A stretch of DNA of 64,000 nucleotides from an uncultured Synechococcus sp. (GTDB taxonomy: Bacteria > Cyanobacteriota > Cyanobacteriia > Phormidesmidales > Phormidesmidaceae), in assembly GCA_937911865.1 (NCBI GenBank), contig CALDSK010000308.1, positions 19,385 through 83,384 of the forward strand, written 5' to 3'. Shown here piece after piece: positions 61,501-64,000 of this stretch. A program made the position numbers and the translations under genes. How positions within the stretch are numbered: the first letter of the stretch is position 1; each line of letters begins with the position of its first letter. The notes below the pieces were generated by a model. That model saw only the letters and a list, made by a program, of their open reading frames with translations. It was not told the origin of the DNA and made no database searches.

Positions 61501-62471
61501 TCTTGCGCTTTTAGATGACTGTCTGTCAAAATAACGTCAAGCATAGGCGTCACATGTGATGCTTTTGATTCAAAGACGAATTTGAGTGTATAGTCTTGTC
61601 GGAACTGACAGATAGCGATGCGATCAATATTTAAGAACTTTCTGATATCTCGCGTTGTGCTGCGAAAAATAGTTTCTTTGTCGAATGTCTGGCGGAGCTT
61701 ATCACTTAGCCTTGTGAGCAGCTGTCGTTCTTTTTGAAAGTTCAAAGGCTGGAGATTTAATTGAATCTCACTAGCAACCAGATAGAGAAATCCTATCTCA
61801 TTTTTGTCCCACTCTCTTGGCTGCTCACACTGCTGTATTACTAACAGCCCCCAAAGTTGATTCTCTAAGAAGATTGGCAGGCTGAGGCTTGCCCTCACTT
61901 GAAATTGATTGAACAGCTGCGTTTGGTAGGGCGTGATAGTTGCCTCAGCCGTGTCAGTAATGGCAACAGAAGAGCGCTGTTTGTACCCTTCAGCATCGTT
62001 TTGCCCGAAAATAATCGCTGGCAATATCTCACCCAACATAGGCCTGTAACCGCCACTCTGCGATTCTGCGATCACCGTACCTTGAGTTTCCGAATGGAAT
62101 CGATAGATCAAAGCTCTTTCTACTTGAAAGCGCCTGCGAATTTCAGTAACCGCAATTTGATACAGATTTTCAACATCTGTGGCCTTTGCCATTTGATTGG
62201 CAATAGCAAGGGCTCGCTTACCTGTTCTTTTATCGAAAGTCTGGCTTGAACGCGACGGCAGCTCAGCGGCAGGCTTTGCTAATGAATATTCCAAGGCAGA
62301 AACATCAGCATTAGTGACTGTCTGCTCGCTATCAATATCTTCAGCTAGAAACACTATATCCACTGCTCCATCGCCGTTTACCGCTTGCAGAGAATTGTCT
62401 TGCTCAAGAGACGGATCGGAAGCTTCGAAGTTATCAGAGCCGTTGCGAGAAGCGTTAGTCGTAGTAGTCAT
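58575..62471 (-). CDS. pixJ: Multi-GAF chemoreceptor with cyanobacteriochrome motifs (PixJ-like)
   Basis: The 1298 residues start with a disordered region to about 85, then five GAF domains (about 85-245, 250-415, 425-590, 600-765 and 775-945), a helical linker and a C-terminal MCP signalling domain (VVADEVRSLARQSAEAATEI). No membrane segment is seen, so it may be soluble. GAF2 has TPCHAEN (Cys348-His349), GAF3 has SECHIQ (Cys521-His522), and GAF5 has DHCF (Asp853-Cys855, the DXCF motif) plus Cys883 followed by Leu instead of His. These are bilin-binding patterns of PixJ-type photoreceptors. GAF1 and GAF4 lack them. It probably senses light colour and drives phototaxis through PixL. Confidence 0.88.
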   Translation of the reverse strand: MTTTTNASRNGSDNFEASDPSLEQDNSLQAVNGDGAVDIVFLAEDIDSEQTVTNADVSALEYSLAKPAAELPSRSSQTFDKRTGKRALAIANQMAKATDVENLYQIAVTEIRRRFQVERALIYRFHSETQGTVIAESQSGGYRPMLGEILPAIIFGQNDAEGYKQRSSVAITDTAEATITPYQTQLFNQFQVRASLSLPIFLENQLWGLLVIQQCEQPREWDKNEIGFLYLVASEIQLNLQPLNFQKERQLLTRLSDKLRQTFDKETIFRSTTRDIRKFLNIDRIAICQFRQDYTLKFVFESKASHVTPMLDVILTDSHLKAQEGGIFKENKPFVVHHVEQDPTLTPCHAENLTDYDIQSCAIVAIYQGQKLWGLLGAYQHSGARHWDSNEIRLLTQTADLVGVSLHQSEMMAEMTRAAENQEALPEIINKISNTAYTEKIYQTAVEEVRQLLNVEHACIYKFRPDYFGDFVYESQVGGWPNMVGSAWEDTYVQKHQGGRFQNTEQPFLADDVYTAGLSECHIQTLEHFGVKSFLIVAIRQGGKLWGLLSTFQHSGPRHWLESDVKVLQDISRQMEVSLRGADYIAQLQEQSAQMTKMAQLGRSVSEIVPQILQAKDTEHIFQLTQRSLRQLLKCNQVAIYQFNSDWSQTLISSSRSNSQDNQDNAEWEPTLKAIWPKTDLQESQGGPYQNNESLVVNNIHTANHSPLEIEVLEECSVGAYITVPIFKEGKLWGLLSAYQSNEPRSWTEAEINALQQIGLQLGTAMQQADYLKQLNQTTQREQLLSKITERLRQTADLPSALRAAARDIRQQLQADRVGLYQFDLETNYRVGEFVVEDVGEGVRSAMEMKIQDHCFAEDQADNYREGRYWVVNDVHALDLPECLMQLLSELQVRASLVVPLLKGDILWGLFAIHQCKSSREWQESEVQFAHRIGAQLNLALQQADYLSQVEEQTAKLIETADREKASKELIQQQVLQLLQAVGPALQGDLTVQAQVTETEVGTVASAYNSTLKSLQKIVLQVQAAANEVGETSKLSETSAISVKEQAKQQAKVLGQALERVQKMMDSTEAVAQDAQQVEAAAQQANKVVQRGDMAMNNTVDGIMAIRSTVAETNQRIKRLSESSQKVSKIVSLISNFTTQTQLLALNASIEATRAGEYGRGFVVVADEVRSLARQSAEAATEIEQFVQEIQVGTAEVSTAMETGIQQVAQGTELVADARQNLTAIVESTDQISQLIADITQTTHKQADEFKVVTQTMTQATNIAKQTSTSSNKLTHSIQQVLNTAETLQASAGKFKVE

Positions 62472-62544
62472 GATTGATATCTATCGGTGGTAGAAAGAGG
62501 AGTGGAATTTAGGTTTGTTTTTGTCGGCGTTAGCTGAGTACGCC

Positions 62545-63102
62545 TTATAAAGGTTCGCTATGAGCATGTAGCTGTGAGGCGTTGACGATTGCTGAAACGC
62601 TGAGCAAAATGCCGTCGGGTTGTAGGTAATGGCCAACAGCAAAAGGCTCTAGTTTAGAGGGATACAGGCCAGAATCCATATGTACCGTTGAGTCATCCAA
62701 TAGGTCGATGTCGATAACTTTCTCGACAACTAGTCCCAGCGTTATTCCGTCGTGCCGCACGACTACAGCACTAGATGTCTTGCTCAGATGTGTCTGCTGG
62801 TACAACGATTTGCAACCAACTAAGTGATTGAGATCGACCAGCCAGAGGATTTCGCCTTGCCAGCTACATATGCCTAAGATGCATCTAGGCATACCTGGGA
62901 CTGGTAAGATATCTTTTCTTGGCAGCTGCATCACCTCTATGATGTGTTCGAGAGGCAGCAGGGCATCGTGTTCGTGAGAGAGCGAGAACCGTAAAAAGCG
63001 CCTGCGGTTGTCTGCTTTTGGGGGTGTTAGTCCCAGCGGGTCAGACGCCGTGCTAGCTGCGTCTGGCAGGCTAAGATCGGTTTTATCTTGAAGTGATAGC
63101 AT
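62545..63102 (-). CDS. pixI: CheW-like scaffold protein (PixI-like)
   Basis: This 185-residue CheW-domain protein has an extended polar N-terminus of about 35 residues, then RRFLRFSLSHEHDALLPLEH, IPRKD-type loop, GMPRCILGICSWQGEILWLV and LVVEKVIDIDLLDDS. It couples the receptor to the kinase. Its place between the CheY gene and the receptor gene is the same as pixI in the Synechocystis pix operon. It starts 23 bp after the CheY stop. Confidence 0.88.
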   Translation of the reverse strand: MLSLQDKTDLSLPDAASTASDPLGLTPPKADNRRRFLRFSLSHEHDALLPLEHIIEVMQLPRKDILPVPGMPRCILGICSWQGEILWLVDLNHLVGCKSLYQQTHLSKTSSAVVVRHDGITLGLVVEKVIDIDLLDDSTVHMDSGLYPSKLEPFAVGHYLQPDGILLSVSAIVNASQLHAHSEPL

Positions 63103-63125
63103 GGTGAATTTTTTGCGCGCTGTTT

Positions 63126-63488
63126 CTAGGAGATAAGCTGTTCAACGGCTTTGGTCAACTGTTGCTGATCGACGGGCTTGGTGAGATAAGCGTTTGCCCC
63201 GAGCATAGAGCCCCAAAGCTTGTCTGCTTCAGTATCTTTAGTTGAGCAAATAACTATTGGAATATTTCGAGTGTGTTCGTTTGTTTTCAGATCGCGACAG
63301 AATTCAAAGCCGCTTTGACCAGGCAAAACAACATCTAAGAAGACTAAATCTAAGGACCCTTGTTCTATAATCTGAAGGGCTTCCTCGCTACTTTTAGCTG
63401 TTTTAACAGTCATTCCGGCTTTTTGTAGATACATAGTTAGAAGATTTCTGTCGGTGACGCTATCTTCTACGATTAGAGCAGTTTTCAT
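63126..63488 (-). CDS. pixH: CheY-like response regulator (PixH-like)
   Basis: This 120-residue single receiver domain reads TALIVEDSVTDRNLLTMYLQ (acidic pocket), LDLVFLDVVLPGQSGFEF (phospho-acceptor Asp), IPIVICSTKDTEADKLWG and LTKPVDQQQL (conserved Lys). As a stand-alone CheY it probably shuttles phosphate from PixL to pilus machinery or acts as a sink. It follows the pixG-type gene and precedes pixI. Confidence 0.92.
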   Translation of the reverse strand: MKTALIVEDSVTDRNLLTMYLQKAGMTVKTAKSSEEALQIIEQGSLDLVFLDVVLPGQSGFEFCRDLKTNEHTRNIPIVICSTKDTEADKLWGSMLGANAYLTKPVDQQQLTKAVEQLIS

Positions 63489-63585
63489 GAATTTGTGTAC
63501 GAATTGTGAACAATGTGGATGAATCGTTAGCTTGGAGGCAGGCTGTGGAGAAAAACTGGTTGACTAAATAGATGCCTTCGTTGCT

Positions 63586-64000
63586 TTATCTATTTACTTC
63601 GACGTGAGAAAGGTGCTTCTTAAATATCTTCTGCACCTTCTTTTCTTGAATGGGTTTTCCCATAAATCCTGAGGCCCCGACTATTCTGGCACGTACCCTG
63701 TCTGCAATACCATCGTTGCTTGTAACGATAATGACGGGTGTTTTCTTGAAAGCGGTAACTCTTCGGATCTGAGCGCATACTTCGTATCCGTTGGCAATCG
63801 GCATAACTAAGTCTAGAAAAATTAGCTTGGGCTTTAGTTCTATAAGTCTGGGCAATGCTTGAAGTGGATCTGGAATGTTGAAATACTGGTAGCCTATTTT
63901 TGTGACAATAGCAGACATTGTTCGACTGTCAGAGGGGCTATCATCGACATAAACAACTTTAGGCAAATAGCTTCTTCGAGCTATTCTCTTTCTGTCTTTC
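63586..64000 (-). CDS. pixG: PatA/PixG-type response regulator, C-terminal part
   Basis: The visible part is a full receiver domain: PKVVYVDDSPSDSRTMSAIV (acidic pair), LKPKLIFLDLVMPIANGYEV (Asp), ARIVGASGFMGKPI (Lys). A TTG at 63966 could start a 126-residue protein, but the frame stays open to the right edge (KDRKRIARRSYL precedes), and the NIPDPLQALPRLIELKPKLI to VMPIANGYEVCAQIRRV wording is that of the C-terminal receivers of PatA and PixG. So it is most likely the end of a PatA-family protein running off the window, first gene of the pix operon. Confidence 0.85.
   Translation of the reverse strand, partial: KDRKRIARRSYLPKVVYVDDSPSDSRTMSAIVTKIGYQYFNIPDPLQALPRLIELKPKLIFLDLVMPIANGYEVCAQIRRVTAFKKTPVIIVTSNDGIADRVRARIVGASGFMGKPIQEKKVQKIFKKHLSHVEVNR

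Noticed and set aside
1..64000. CRISPR arrays, tRNA genes, prophage
   Set aside because: No regularly spaced 25-40-bp repeats, no tRNA T-arm/CCA pattern and no phage structural genes were noticed by eye; a tRNA and CRISPR scan would settle it.

Overview
The window is cyanobacterial chromosome. The evidence is a photosystem I psaK gene, a cruF-cruG pair for myxol-type glycosylated carotenoids, an SLH/OprB iron-uptake-type porin, a Pix-type phototaxis operon ending in a PatA/PixG receiver, and many GCGATCGC (HIP1) octamers inside genes. The content would suit a Leptolyngbya/Phormidesmis-like or marine Synechococcus-like genome, but the genus cannot be fixed from sequence alone. No tRNA, rRNA, CRISPR array or intact insertion sequence was seen.

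Layout. 0-3 kb: an ABC-2 type exporter (permease cut by the left edge, plus ATPase) and an HNH endonuclease pseudogene behind its intact small partner gene. 3-9 kb: porin, OafA-like acyltransferase, TldD and TldE. 9-15 kb: ankyrin/Kelch-like protein, a secreted triple-repeat protein, psaK, and a subtilase with a membrane tail. 15-18.6 kb: an Ada-AlkA fusion and Ogt (alkylation repair), then a peptidase E homologue. 18.6-21.4 kb: an AT-rich island with a small membrane protein, a small basic protein, a double-ACT protein and a long stretch with no recognisable gene. 21.4-23.5 kb: cruF-cruG. 23.8-31 kb: accessory redox genes (Tat-type SDR, AraC regulator, FAD monooxygenase, small membrane protein, glutaredoxin-AhpD fusion) read away from a TetR gene whose promoter region holds three near-identical operators, followed by two mobile-element remnants. 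31-35 kb: lipoprotein, GNAT, outer-membrane barrel and a decayed HEAT-repeat gene. 35-41 kb: an RND pump and adaptor with a divergent TetR. 41-44 kb: an unusual operon of ATP-grasp ligase, HAD-fold protein lacking both catalytic aspartates, and TauD-type dioxygenase. 44-50.3 kb: MerR-CMD pair, a BMP-type nucleoside ABC importer and a divergent nucleoside deaminase. 50.5-51.6 kb: a GCS2-type carboxylate-amine ligase. 51.7-64 kb: the minus-strand pix operon (pixG end, pixH, pixI, pixJ, pixL), followed by a second CheW, a membrane protein and a class III nucleotide cyclase.

Two themes stand out. First, at least ten gene borders, and one coding linker, carry short tandem arrays with a period of 13-17 nt (most often 14). 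The unit sequence differs at every site, so these look like repeated local duplication and not a dispersed element. Second, the pix receptor has five GAF domains, three of which carry cyanobacteriochrome-type cysteine motifs in different combinations, and the cluster ends in a nucleotide cyclase gene. The ATP-grasp/HAD/TauD operon and the TetR-governed glutaredoxin-AhpD module are the best candidates for undescribed biochemistry.
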